Shown: positions 26,192 to 34,342 of the stretch, piece by piece | Layout of the letters: each line of letters starts with the position of its first letter | Position numbering within the stretch: position 1 is the first letter of the stretch | NCBI RefSeq assembly: GCF_001746295.1 | Contig: NZ_MJAH01000008.1 | Coordinates: forward strand, 305,906 to 369,905 | Direction: 5' to 3' | Origin: Streptomyces sp. LUP47B | Lineage (GTDB): Bacteria > Actinomycetota > Actinomycetes > Streptomycetales > Streptomycetaceae | Length of the DNA stretch: 64,000 nt | Translations under genes and position numbers: made by a program | The notes under the pieces: generated by a model | The model's input: only the letters and a program-made list of their open reading frames with translations | Database searches by the model: none | What the model was told of the DNA's origin: nothing

Positions 26192-27091
26192 TCAGGCCAG
26201 GATCACGGAACGGGTCAGATGGCGCGGATTGTCCGGGTCCAGCCCGCGTGCCGAGGCGAGGGCGGAGGCCAGCCGGTGCACCACGACCAGATCCGCCAGC
26301 GGGTCCCGGCCGAGTGCCACCAACTGCCCGCCGGTCTCCGCGATTTCGTCGGCGAGACCGGACGGCAGGGTCGCCGGGTCCCCGAACCACCACGCCACCC
26401 GGCCGGGCGCGGTGACGCTGATCGGCCCGTGCCGGTACTCCATCACCGGGTACGCCTCGGTCCAGGCGCCCGCCGCCTCGCGCATCTTCAGCGCCGCCTC
26501 CTGGGCGATGCCGTACGCCCAGCCCTGCCCCAGGAAGGTGAACTGCTCGGCCTCCAGCACCCCGGCCGGCAGCGGTCCGTCCAGCGCCGAGTGCCCCTGC
26601 TGCGGCAGATGCACCAGGTCATCGCCCAAGTGGGCCCGCAGGAGCACCAGTTCCGTGGTGGCGAACCGGGTCTGCACGACCGAGGTCTCGTCGGCGAAGT
26701 CGAGCACGACGACGTCGTCCGCCGGCCCCGTCACAGGCGAGTGCGGCACCGCGGTCACCGCGGTGGTGCGGGTGTGTCCGCGCAGTCGGCCGAGCAGCTC
26801 CAGCACTTCGGTCGTGGTGCCGGACCGGGTCAGCGCGACCACCCGGTCGTAGGCCCGGCCGTCCGGCATCTCGGAGGCGGGGAAGGCATCGGTCTCGCCG
26901 TGGCCGCCCGACTCCCGCAGTGCCGCGTACGCCTGGGCGATGAACCAGGACGTCCCGCAGCCGACGACGGCCACCCGCTCGCCGGGCCGGGGGAGTGAGG
27001 CGGAGACGGGACCGTCGGGCCTCTGGGCCAGTGCCACGGCCTGCCGCCAGCAGTCGGGCTGGGTGGCGATCTCGATGTCGGTCTGACTCAT
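26192..27091 (-). CDS. SIS-domain sugar isomerase/deaminase, AgaS/GlmS-like
   Basis: 299 residues with two SIS folds: AVVGCGTSWFIAQAYAAL and ALTRSGTTTEVLELLGRL in the first, GWAYGIAQEAALKMREAAGAWTEAYPVMEYRHGP in the second. The EYRHGP ending is typical of GlmS-C and AgaS-type amino-sugar enzymes. AgaS converts galactosamine-6-phosphate to tagatose-6-phosphate and ammonia; GlcN-6-P deamination is the alternative. Cytosolic. The frame is open to 27217, but ATG 27091 has GAGAGGGGAG upstream. It is divergent from the ABC sugar transporter operon and near a GatY-like aldolase and a DeoR repressor, which together make a compact amino-sugar pathway. Confidence 0.8.
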   Translation of the reverse strand: MSQTDIEIATQPDCWRQAVALAQRPDGPVSASLPRPGERVAVVGCGTSWFIAQAYAALRESGGHGETDAFPASEMPDGRAYDRVVALTRSGTTTEVLELLGRLRGHTRTTAVTAVPHSPVTGPADDVVVLDFADETSVVQTRFATTELVLLRAHLGDDLVHLPQQGHSALDGPLPAGVLEAEQFTFLGQGWAYGIAQEAALKMREAAGAWTEAYPVMEYRHGPISVTAPGRVAWWFGDPATLPSGLADEIAETGGQLVALGRDPLADLVVVHRLASALASARGLDPDNPRHLTRSVILA

Positions 27092-27144
27092 CGGGGACTC
27101 CCCTCTCGGGCGCACGGCGTGACCGATACGTGATGCGACGGCCC

Positions 27145-27225
27145 TTGACAGCGTGCGCGTTTGATTGAGCATCATGTCGTTCGATGATTGATAGCACCAG
27201 TAATCGAGCATAAACAAGCAAGCGG
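27145..27225. promoter_or_regulatory. Divergent promoter region with repeated DeoR-type operator candidates
   Basis: TTGACA at 27145-27150 is a plausible -35 box for the transporter operon. On the minus strand, TGCTCAATCA, TGCTATCAATCA and TGCTCGATTA occur close together (27163-27210), and AAACAAGCAA sits at 27212-27221. The same 10-mer recurs at 31350-31359, between the DeoR gene and the aldolase gene. Shared repeats in both control regions suggest binding by the local DeoR regulator. Confidence 0.45.
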
Positions 27226-27285
27226 GCGCGCAATCAGGCGAGCACGCTCTTGACCAAGCACGCCATGCGTGCGGAGAGGTACTCC

Positions 27286-28545
27286 GTGAAACGGCACCTC
27301 GCGGGCCTCGCCGGGGTCACGGCCCTGGCACTGGCCCTCACCGGCTGCGGCAAGGGCAGCTCCTCGGACAGCGGCGGATCCGACGGCAGGACGATCAGGT
27401 TCGTCGCGGCGAAGTACGACGACGACACCCAGGCCTACTGGACTGCGCTGATCAAGGACTTCGAAAAGGCGAACCCCGGCTACCGGGTGAACCTCGAAGT
27501 CGTCGACTGGGAGCAGATGGACTCCAAGGTCAAGACGTACGTCCAGACCAAGCAGGAACCGGACGTCCTCAACTACAACAAGTTCTCCGACTTCGCCCGG
27601 GACGGCCTGGTGTACAAGGCGCAGGACGTCGTCTCCCCCAAGGTGCTGGCCGACTTCCTCCCGCTGTTCCGGCAGAAGGCGCAGTACAAGGGGGCCCAGT
27701 ACGGCCTGCCCTTCATCTCCAGCGCGCGCCTGTTCTTCTACAACAAGGACATCTTCGCCAAGGCGGGCATAGCCAAGCCGCCGGCCACCTGGGCCGAGGT
27801 CGAGGCCGACGCCAAGAAGATCAAGAAGGCCGGTTACATCGGCCTCGGGCTGCCCCTGGGCCCCGAGGAGGCGCAGGCCGAGTTCCAGATCTGGGCGATG
27901 AACAACGGCGGCGGCTGGACCGACGCCTCGGGCAAGTGGGCGATCGACCAGCAGGCCAACGTCGACACGCTCAGCTACCTGCGGAAACTGACGAAGGAAA
28001 AGGTCACCCAGCCCAACCCGGAGGCCACCAACCGCAAGGACGTCTTCAACCAGTTCGCCCAGGGCAAGATCGGCATGCTCAACGGGGCGGTCTTCATGCG
28101 GAAGGGTTTCATCGACCCGGTCGACGCGAAACTGAACTACGGCGTCGCGGCCCTGCCCAGCAAGGACGGCAGCACCCACAAGACGCTCGGCGTGCAGGAC
28201 TACCTCGTCGCGTTCAAGAAGAGCGACGGGTCGAACAAGGCGGCGGTGAAGAAGTTCCTCGACTTCTTCTACCAGAAGGAGAACGCCGCCAAGTTCGTCT
28301 CCACCGAGGGGTTCCTGTCGGTCACCGAGTCGGCCGGTCAGGTGCTCAGCTCCGACAGCCAGAACGCCGCCTACTACAAGCCGTTCGTCGACGCCCTCTC
28401 CAGCGCCGAGTTCGCCCCCGCCGACGACCCGGCGTGGGCCGCGGTCGACGGTGCGGTGAAACAGCGCATCGGCACCGGGGTGGCGGGCGGCGACCCGGCG
28501 AAGGTCCTGGGCGAGATCCAGAAGACCGCGCAGAAGGGCGACTGA
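27286..28545 (+). CDS. ABC sugar transporter, substrate-binding lipoprotein
   Basis: 419 residues from GTG 27286, chosen because GGAGAGG lies 6 nt upstream and the signal peptide then begins at once (KRHLAGLAGVTALALALTGC), with a lipobox LTGC and lipidated Cys21. A TTG at 27250 and ATG at 27265 are poorer starts. The mature part is a cluster-B type binding protein (family 1 extracellular solute-binding), with YGLPFISSARLFFYNKDIFAKAGI and PPATWAEVEADAKKIK. It captures a sugar, probably a mono- or oligosaccharide released by the neighbouring hydrolases, and delivers it to the two permeases that follow. Confidence 0.9.
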   Translation: MKRHLAGLAGVTALALALTGCGKGSSSDSGGSDGRTIRFVAAKYDDDTQAYWTALIKDFEKANPGYRVNLEVVDWEQMDSKVKTYVQTKQEPDVLNYNKFSDFARDGLVYKAQDVVSPKVLADFLPLFRQKAQYKGAQYGLPFISSARLFFYNKDIFAKAGIAKPPATWAEVEADAKKIKKAGYIGLGLPLGPEEAQAEFQIWAMNNGGGWTDASGKWAIDQQANVDTLSYLRKLTKEKVTQPNPEATNRKDVFNQFAQGKIGMLNGAVFMRKGFIDPVDAKLNYGVAALPSKDGSTHKTLGVQDYLVAFKKSDGSNKAAVKKFLDFFYQKENAAKFVSTEGFLSVTESAGQVLSSDSQNAAYYKPFVDALSSAEFAPADDPAWAAVDGAVKQRIGTGVAGGDPAKVLGEIQKTAQKGD

Positions 28546-28550
28546 CTTCG

Positions 28551-29516
28551 GTGGCCGTACACGATGTCACCGCAAGCGCCACCGGGGCCGAACACCCGGC
28601 CCCGGTGGCGCCGGCGCCGCCCCCGCCGCGCCGCCGTCGCAGGACATGGCGCGCGCTCGAGCCCCTGTTGTGGCTCGGGCCCGCGACCCTCCTCATCCTG
28701 ACCATGGTCGTCTGGCCGATCATCGAGATGATCCGGACGTCCCTGACGAAGGTGAGCTCCACCGGACTGTCCGAGGGATTCGCCGGGCTTACCAACTACA
28801 CCGACCTGTTCGCCGAGGGCGACCTGCCCGGAGTGCTGCTGCGCACCGTCGTGTGGGTCATCGGGGTCGTCGCCGTCACGATCCTGGTCTCGCTCTGCCT
28901 GGCCCAACTGCTCAACGCGAGCTTCCCCGGGCGCCGACTGGTGCGGTGGGCGATGATCGTGCCCTGGGCCTCGTCCGTGCTGATGACGGCGCTCATCTGG
29001 CGCTGGATGCTCAACAACTTCTACGGCGTGATCAACCGGCTGCTCATGGACATCGGGGTGCTCGACGCCCCCGTCAACTGGCTGGCCCATCCGGGGCAGG
29101 CACTGGCGGCGATGATGGGCGTCGCGGTGTTCGTCTCGCTGCCGTTCACCTCTTTCGTCCTGCTGGCCGGGGTGCAGAGCATCCCGGGCGAGGTTTATGA
29201 GGCGGCGCGGGTGGACGGTGCAGGCCCGGTCCGCGCCTACCTGAGCATCACCCTGCCGCTGCTGCGGCCCTCGCTGGTGGTCGCCGCGATCATCAACGTC
29301 ATCAACGTGTTCAACTCGTTCCCCATCATCTGGGCCATGACGCGCGGCGGCCCCGGCTTCAGCACCGACACGACCACCACCTACCTGTACAAACTCGCCT
29401 TCGACAACCAGTCGGTGGGGGAGTCGGCGGCGATGGCCGTCGTCAACTTCGGGCTGGTCCTCGCCGTGGTGCTGGTCTATCTGCGCGTCGTCCGCCGACA
29501 GGAGGACACCGCGTGA
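28551..29516 (+). CDS. ABC sugar transporter permease, MalF type
   Basis: 321 residues, six membrane segments after a basic, proline-rich N-terminus (PPPPRRRRRTWRALE). The EAA loop that contacts the ATPase reads EAARVDGAGPVRAYLSITLP near residue 220. GTG 28551 lies 5 nt after the binding-protein stop, with GAAGGG about 12 nt upstream. The stop overlaps the next permease gene by 4 nt (GTGA). No ATP-binding gene is present in the window, so the complex probably borrows a shared ATPase such as MsiK, as is usual in Streptomyces. Confidence 0.9.
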   Translation: MAVHDVTASATGAEHPAPVAPAPPPPRRRRRTWRALEPLLWLGPATLLILTMVVWPIIEMIRTSLTKVSSTGLSEGFAGLTNYTDLFAEGDLPGVLLRTVVWVIGVVAVTILVSLCLAQLLNASFPGRRLVRWAMIVPWASSVLMTALIWRWMLNNFYGVINRLLMDIGVLDAPVNWLAHPGQALAAMMGVAVFVSLPFTSFVLLAGVQSIPGEVYEAARVDGAGPVRAYLSITLPLLRPSLVVAAIINVINVFNSFPIIWAMTRGGPGFSTDTTTTYLYKLAFDNQSVGESAAMAVVNFGLVLAVVLVYLRVVRRQEDTA

Positions 29517-30400
29517 GCAGAACCGCCGTCAGTCCCCGCACGTCTGCGCCGCGCAGGAGGCGGCCACGACCGATGAAACTGCGCACCGTCCTGCTCACCG
29601 CGGCCGGCTGGCTGGTGGCGCTCGCGTTTCTCGCGCCCTACGCGGAAATGCTGCTGACAGCGCTCAAACCGACGCCCGAACTGATGAAGTCCCCGCCGTC
29701 CTATCTGCCCTCGCACTGGCAGTGGTCGAACTTCACGCAGATCTGGTCGCTCACCGACCCGCGCGTCGGGGACGCGCTGCTGTTCTCGCTGTACGTCGCC
29801 GGCGCGTCGACGCTGCTCGCCCTGGCCGTCGGGCTGCCCGCCGCGTACTACACCGCACGGCACCGCTTCCGCGGGCGCGGCGCCTTCCTGATCCTCGTGC
29901 TCGTCACCCAGATGTTCGCGCCGACCGCGCTGCTGGTCGGCATCTACCGGGAGATGGTCAGCCTCGACCTGACCGACACCGCCGAGGGCCTCATCCTGGT
30001 GAACGCGGCGTTCAACCTGCCGTTCTGCGTGTGGATCCTCAACGCGTACTTCGCGAGCATCCCCAAGGAACTGGAGGAGGCGGCCTGGCTCGACGGCACC
30101 GGACGGTTCGGCGCCCTCACCCGTGTCATCCTGCCGCTCGCGATGCCCGGTGTGGTGACCGCGCTCGTCTACACCTTCATCGGAGCGTGGAACGAGTACG
30201 TGGTGGCGCTCACGGTCACCTCGTCCGGCAACCGGATGACGCTGACCAGGGCGATCCCCGGCTTTGTCACCTCGTACCACGAGCAGTGGCAGTACCTGTT
30301 CGCCACCTCGATCGTCGCGATCGTGCCCGTGGTGGTGCTGTTCGTCTTCGTGGAGCGCTACCTCGTCGCGGGCCTGACGGCGGGCGGCGTGCGCGGATGA
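29513..30400 (+). CDS. ABC sugar transporter permease, MalG type
   Basis: 295 residues with six membrane segments and the EAA loop EEAAWLDGTGRFGALTRVIL near residue 190. It forms the inner-membrane channel with the preceding MalF-type protein. The start GTG overlaps the preceding stop, a sign of translational coupling. It is the last gene of the three-gene operon and convergent with the DeoR gene 74 nt away; that gap is GC-rich and shows no clear hairpin. Confidence 0.9.
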   Translation: MSRTAVSPRTSAPRRRRPRPMKLRTVLLTAAGWLVALAFLAPYAEMLLTALKPTPELMKSPPSYLPSHWQWSNFTQIWSLTDPRVGDALLFSLYVAGASTLLALAVGLPAAYYTARHRFRGRGAFLILVLVTQMFAPTALLVGIYREMVSLDLTDTAEGLILVNAAFNLPFCVWILNAYFASIPKELEEAAWLDGTGRFGALTRVILPLAMPGVVTALVYTFIGAWNEYVVALTVTSSGNRMTLTRAIPGFVTSYHEQWQYLFATSIVAIVPVVVLFVFVERYLVAGLTAGGVRG

Positions 30401-30474
30401 CCCCGGGATCCGCACCTCAGCCCGGGCCGTCGCCGGGGCCGTCGCGGAGGCCGGTGCGGGAGCGGCGAGCGGTG

Positions 30475-31263
30475 TCAGGCGCGGATGACCTCCACACCGG
30501 CCGCCTCGAACGACTCGGTGAGTTCGTCCGAGGCGGCCTTGTCGGTCACCAGGACGTCGATGTCCGTCACCGGGCAGATGCGGGCGAAGGCCCGCCGGTT
30601 CAGCTTGGAGGAGTCGGCGACCGCGACGACCTGCTGCGCCCGGCGGGCCAGCGCCCGGTTGATGCTGGCCTCGCCCTCGTGGTGGGCGGTCGCCCCGTGG
30701 GCCACGTCGATGGCGTCCACTCCGATGAAGACCTGGTCCAGCGCGATCTCCGCGAGCAGTTCGGTGGCCAGCGGTCCGATCAGCTCATAGGACGCGGGCC
30801 GGGCCACCCCGCCGGTCACCACGAGCTTGACGTGGCGCCGAACGACCAGCTCGTTGGCGATGTTCAGGGCGTTGGTCACCACGGTGACCGCCGTCTCCGC
30901 GCCGCCGGAACTCAGGTCGGCGCGGGTGGCCAGAGCCCGCGCCACCTCGGTGGTCGTGGTGCCGCCGTTCAGCCCGACCACGGCACCGGCCTTCACCAGC
31001 CCGGCGGCCGCGTCCGCGATCCGCTCCTTCTCCGGGGCCTTGCGCGCGGCCTTGTAGCGCAGCGGCAGATCATAGGCGATCGCGTTGATCACGGCACCGC
31101 CGTGCGTGCGGGTGACCATCTGCTGGCGGGCCAGCTCGTCGAGGTCGCGCCTGATGGTCGCGGCGGAGACGCTCAACTCCTCGGCAGCCGACTCGACTTC
31201 GATCCGCCCGTCGCGCGTCAGCATCTCCAGCAGCGCGCTCCACCGGGCCTGCGGTGCCGCCAT
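30475..31263 (-). CDS. DeoR/GlpR-family transcriptional regulator
   Basis: 262 residues. The N-terminal winged helix-turn-helix reads RWSALLEMLTRDGRIEVESA and ELSVSAATIRRDLDELARQ, the standard DeoR form, followed by the conserved THGGAV. The C-terminal sugar-phosphate sensor domain shows GLNGGTTTTEVARAL, NALNIANEL and VFIGVDAIDVAHGATAHHEGEAS. Such proteins repress sugar operons and are released by a sugar phosphate. It lies divergent from the aldolase gene and next to the transporter genes; both control regions share the AAACAAGCAA element. Confidence 0.9.
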   Translation of the reverse strand: MAAPQARWSALLEMLTRDGRIEVESAAEELSVSAATIRRDLDELARQQMVTRTHGGAVINAIAYDLPLRYKAARKAPEKERIADAAAGLVKAGAVVGLNGGTTTTEVARALATRADLSSGGAETAVTVVTNALNIANELVVRRHVKLVVTGGVARPASYELIGPLATELLAEIALDQVFIGVDAIDVAHGATAHHEGEASINRALARRAQQVVAVADSSKLNRRAFARICPVTDIDVLVTDKAASDELTESFEAAGVEVIRA

Positions 31264-31326
31264 GTCTCACAACTCCCTGTCGGTGTGTGCGCCGCGAAGT
31301 GCGCACCTCAATGAAACCACAGCGCA

Positions 31327-31362
31327 TGATTGGGTGCTTTATGGCCGTCAAACAAGCAAAAC
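31327..31362. promoter_or_regulatory. Candidate DeoR operator in front of the aldolase gene
   Basis: ATGATTG at 31327-31333 and AAACAAGCAA at 31350-31359 repeat elements seen in the divergent SIS/transporter promoter (27184-27190 and 27212-27221). They lie between the DeoR gene and the aldolase GTG at 31415, suiting autoregulation and control of the aldolase. Confidence 0.4.
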
Positions 31363-31414
31363 CCTGCACTTACCGCACATTCATACCCATGCCTCTGCCG
31401 ACAGGAGGCCGTCC

Positions 31415-32269
31415 GTGCCGCTGACTCCCACCGCCGACGTGGTGAGCTCCGCGTACCGCGACGGTCGGGCCGTCGGCGCGTTCAACGTGATCACCCTGGA
31501 ACACGCCGAGGCCGTGGTCACCGGGGCGGAAGCCGCGGGCTACCCGGTCATCTGCCAGATCAGCGAGAACGCCGTCCGGTTCCACGGCAGTCGGCTCGCC
31601 CCGATAGCCCGCGCCACCGCGGCACTCGCCGAGGCGGCCGCCGTCCCCGTGGCGCTGCACCTCGACCACGTCACCGACGAAGCGCTGCTGCGCCGCGCCG
31701 CGGACTGCGGTTTCGGATCCGTCATGTTCGACGCGTCCGCGCTGCCGCACGCCCAGAACGTCGCCGTCACGCGCGCGGCGGCCCAGTGGGCGCACTCCCA
31801 GGGTCTGTGGCTGGAGGCGGAACTCGGCGAGATCGGCGGCAAGGACGGAGTGCACGCGCCTACGGCACGCACGGACCCCGACCAGGCGCGCGACTTCGTG
31901 TCCGCCACCGGGGTGGACGCACTGGCCGTCGCGGTCGGCAGTTCCCACGCGATGACCACACGCACCGCCCGGCTGGACCACGGTCTCATCGCCCGCCTCG
32001 CCAAGGCGGTCCACGTGCCGCTGGTACTGCACGGCTCGACGGGCGTGCCCGACGAAGAACTCCGGCAGGCGGTGGCGGCCGGCATGGTCAAGGTCAACAT
32101 CGGTACGGCACTGAACGCCGCCTTCACCGGCGCGGTCCGCGACACACTCGCCGCGGCGCCCGCGGCCGTCGACCCCCGTCCTGCCCTCACCGAGGCGCGC
32201 CGGGCGATGGCCGATGCCGTGACCTCGGCGCTGCAGACCCTGTCGGGCGGGGGGAACGGGACGGGTTGA
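31415..32269 (+). CDS. Class II ketose-bisphosphate aldolase, GatY/KbaY-like
   Basis: 284 residues, the usual size of tagatose-1,6-bisphosphate aldolases. Motifs: GAFNVITLEHAEAVVTGAE at the N-terminus, ALHLDHVTDEALLRRAADCGF with zinc-binding His, MFDASALPHAQNVAVTR, AELGEIGGKDGVH, and LVLHGSTGVPDEELRQAVAAGMVKVNIGT for phosphate binding. It cleaves ketose-1,6-bisphosphates (tagatose or fructose) into two triose phosphates. The frame is open to 31085, but GTG 31415 with AGGAGG at 31403-31408 is the start. With the SIS isomerase it completes an AgaS-AgaY type amino-sugar route; a phosphofructokinase would come from elsewhere. Confidence 0.88.
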   Translation: MPLTPTADVVSSAYRDGRAVGAFNVITLEHAEAVVTGAEAAGYPVICQISENAVRFHGSRLAPIARATAALAEAAAVPVALHLDHVTDEALLRRAADCGFGSVMFDASALPHAQNVAVTRAAAQWAHSQGLWLEAELGEIGGKDGVHAPTARTDPDQARDFVSATGVDALAVAVGSSHAMTTRTARLDHGLIARLAKAVHVPLVLHGSTGVPDEELRQAVAAGMVKVNIGTALNAAFTGAVRDTLAAAPAAVDPRPALTEARRAMADAVTSALQTLSGGGNGTG

Positions 32270-32327
32270 CGGGTTCCGGTGCCGGGCGCGAGACGATTGC
32301 CGACGTCGAGAGTTCCGGACGTGCAGA

Positions 32328-33413
32328 TCAAGCGACCACCGCCGCCCGCACACACAGCACGTCCGGCAGATGCGAGGCCAACTGCCGCCAGCTGTCGCCG
32401 TCGTCGGCCGAGGCGTACACCTCGCCGTTGCGGTTGCCGAAGTAGACACCGGCCGGGTCCGCGTCGTCCGTGCACATCGCGTCCCGCAGCACCGTGCCGT
32501 AGTGGTCGTCCTGCGGCAGGCCCGCCGTGAGCGGCTCCCAGCTCTTGCCCGCGTCCGCCGTGCGGAAGACCCGGCACCGGTGACCGGCCGGGACGCGGTC
32601 CGCGTCGGCGTTGATCGGGAAGACGTACGCCGTCTCACCGCGGTGCGGATGGGCGGCCACCGCGAAGCCGAAGGTGGACGGCAGCCCCTCGCCGATGTCC
32701 GTCCAGTGCGCCCCCGTGTCGTCGCTTCTGTACACACCCCAGTGGTTCTGGAGGTACAGCCGGTCCGGATCGGCCGCGTCCCGGGCCACCTTGTGCACAC
32801 ACTGGCCGAACTCAGGGTTCGGCTCGGGCAGGAACACCGCGGAGACACCGGAGTTGGATGGCTCCCAGCTCTCCCCGCCGTCCTTGGTGCGGAACACCCC
32901 GGCGGTGGAGACGGCCACCGTCACCGCGCGCGGATCCCGCTGGTCGGTCAGGACGGTGTGCAGGCCCTCACCGCCACCGCCGGGCACCCACTTCGAACGG
33001 GTCGGATGCTCCCACAGGGGACGGACGAGCTCGAAACTCTCCCCACGGTCCTCGGAGCGGTACAGCGCGGCCGGTTCCGTGCCCGCGTAGACCACGTCCG
33101 GCTCGGCCGCCGCCGGGTGCAGCTGCCAGACCCGCTCCAGGGAGGCCTCGGTGTCCTTCGGGAACTTCACCGCGGGCTGGGCCGGCTCCGTCCAGGTGCG
33201 GCCCAGGTCGTCGGAGTGGAACACGGAGGGGCCCCAGTGCGCGCTGTCACCGCCGGCCAGCAGCCGCGGACGCTCGCCCCGGGTGTCGATGGCGACCGAG
33301 TACACGGCCTGCGCGTTGAAATACGGGCTCTCGTCGAACTCCCAGGTGCCGCCGCGCCCGCGCCCGATGAACAGACCTTTGCGCGTCCCCACGGCAAGCA
33401 GCTTCTCAGTCAT
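32328..33413 (-). CDS. BNR/sialidase-like beta-propeller protein
   Basis: 361 residues with repeated Asp-box-type turns, for example SDDLGRTWTEP, SEDRGESFELV, TKDGGESWEPS, SDDTGAHWTDI, TADAGKSWEPL and SADDGDSWRQL. These are the BNR repeats of a beta-propeller seen in sialidases and photosystem assembly proteins. No signal peptide and no recognised catalytic residues, so the fold name does not imply sialidase activity; the protein is cytosolic. ATG 33413 has GGAGGTG 6 nt upstream and is a better start than the frame limit at 33470. Convergent with the aldolase gene. Confidence 0.75.
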   Translation of the reverse strand: MTEKLLAVGTRKGLFIGRGRGGTWEFDESPYFNAQAVYSVAIDTRGERPRLLAGGDSAHWGPSVFHSDDLGRTWTEPAQPAVKFPKDTEASLERVWQLHPAAAEPDVVYAGTEPAALYRSEDRGESFELVRPLWEHPTRSKWVPGGGGEGLHTVLTDQRDPRAVTVAVSTAGVFRTKDGGESWEPSNSGVSAVFLPEPNPEFGQCVHKVARDAADPDRLYLQNHWGVYRSDDTGAHWTDIGEGLPSTFGFAVAAHPHRGETAYVFPINADADRVPAGHRCRVFRTADAGKSWEPLTAGLPQDDHYGTVLRDAMCTDDADPAGVYFGNRNGEVYASADDGDSWRQLASHLPDVLCVRAAVVA

Positions 33414-33698
33414 ACCGATCACCTCCGTGACGTCTTTGTCCCAGACACCGGCCAGTCTGCACCCCGCCACTGACAGTCACCTCTGGAACGGCCTTCACCG
33501 CAGGTCAGGGCGGGGATGGTAACCGGCTGCGGCGATTGACGGACCGCTTTCGACCAGATGCCCGCAGCGGCGGGCGGCCGGTGGGACCTTCGTGACGGAG
33601 AACTCGCCGTGAGTCGTGAGCATCGAGGACGGCTGCCCCGTATGGGAGGTCGGTCCGGCATGTTCGTGCGCCCGTCGCTCATGAGGAGGATGCCTTCG

Positions 33699-34286
33699 AT
33701 GGCGTTCCGTGGTCCCAAGGTCTGGCTGTGGCGCTGGCGGCGCAATCCGCTCCGACGCCGCGCCGACACCGTCGAGGCGTGGGTCGTACTCGGTGCCTGG
33801 CTGCTCACCGTGCTGGCCGGGGTGCTCGCCGGTCTGGGGGTGAGCCGGTCCGTCGAGCACCAGCTGGCGCAGGAGCGCGTCGAGTGGCGGCCCGTCGTGG
33901 CCCGTCTCGTCGACCAGGCGCCCGGCACGGCCGACCCGGGCACGTCGAGCGGTGAACGGGTATGGGGCAAGGTGGCCTGGAACGGGGCCGACGGCTCGGC
34001 CCACGAGGGCCAGGTCCGCGTCGATCCCGGCAGCACCCAGGGCACCCCGGTCACCGTCTGGACCGACGCCCGCGGCCGCCTGATGACCCAGCCCGCCACC
34101 GAGGGCCAGGCCCGGATCCGCGCCGCGATGATCGGCGTCCTGGTCGGCGTCAGCACCGCGGCCGTCCCCTTCGTGGGCGGTCGGGTGCTGCGCGGCCGGA
34201 TGGAGCGCCGCCGCCTCGACCAGTGGAATACGGACTGGGCGTACTTCGGACCGTTGTGGGGCGGGAGGCGGGCCGACGGGAGGTGA
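33699..34286 (+). CDS. Rv1733c-family membrane protein
   Basis: 195 residues. Begins KVWLWRWRRNPLRRRADTVEAWV, typical of this actinobacterial family, then one membrane helix (LGAWLLTVLAGVLAGLGV), an extracytoplasmic beta-rich middle (about 55-135) and a second helix (IRAAMIGVLVGVSTAAVPFVGG) with a basic C-terminal tail. Function unknown. Of two close ATGs the one at 33699 is chosen because GGAGG lies 9 nt upstream; the ATG at 33690 directly abuts the ribosome site. Confidence 0.75.
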   Translation: MAFRGPKVWLWRWRRNPLRRRADTVEAWVVLGAWLLTVLAGVLAGLGVSRSVEHQLAQERVEWRPVVARLVDQAPGTADPGTSSGERVWGKVAWNGADGSAHEGQVRVDPGSTQGTPVTVWTDARGRLMTQPATEGQARIRAAMIGVLVGVSTAAVPFVGGRVLRGRMERRRLDQWNTDWAYFGPLWGGRRADGR

Positions 34287-34342
34287 CACCGGCGGGCAGG
34301 GCCGCGTGGAGTGAACCCGCCGTGTGCGACCGCTCCGTGCGG

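Noticed and set aside
32328..33413. Sialidase (to complete a mucin-degrading set)
   Set aside because: BNR-type turns are present, but there is no signal peptide or arginine triad; the repeats alone do not show sialidase activity.
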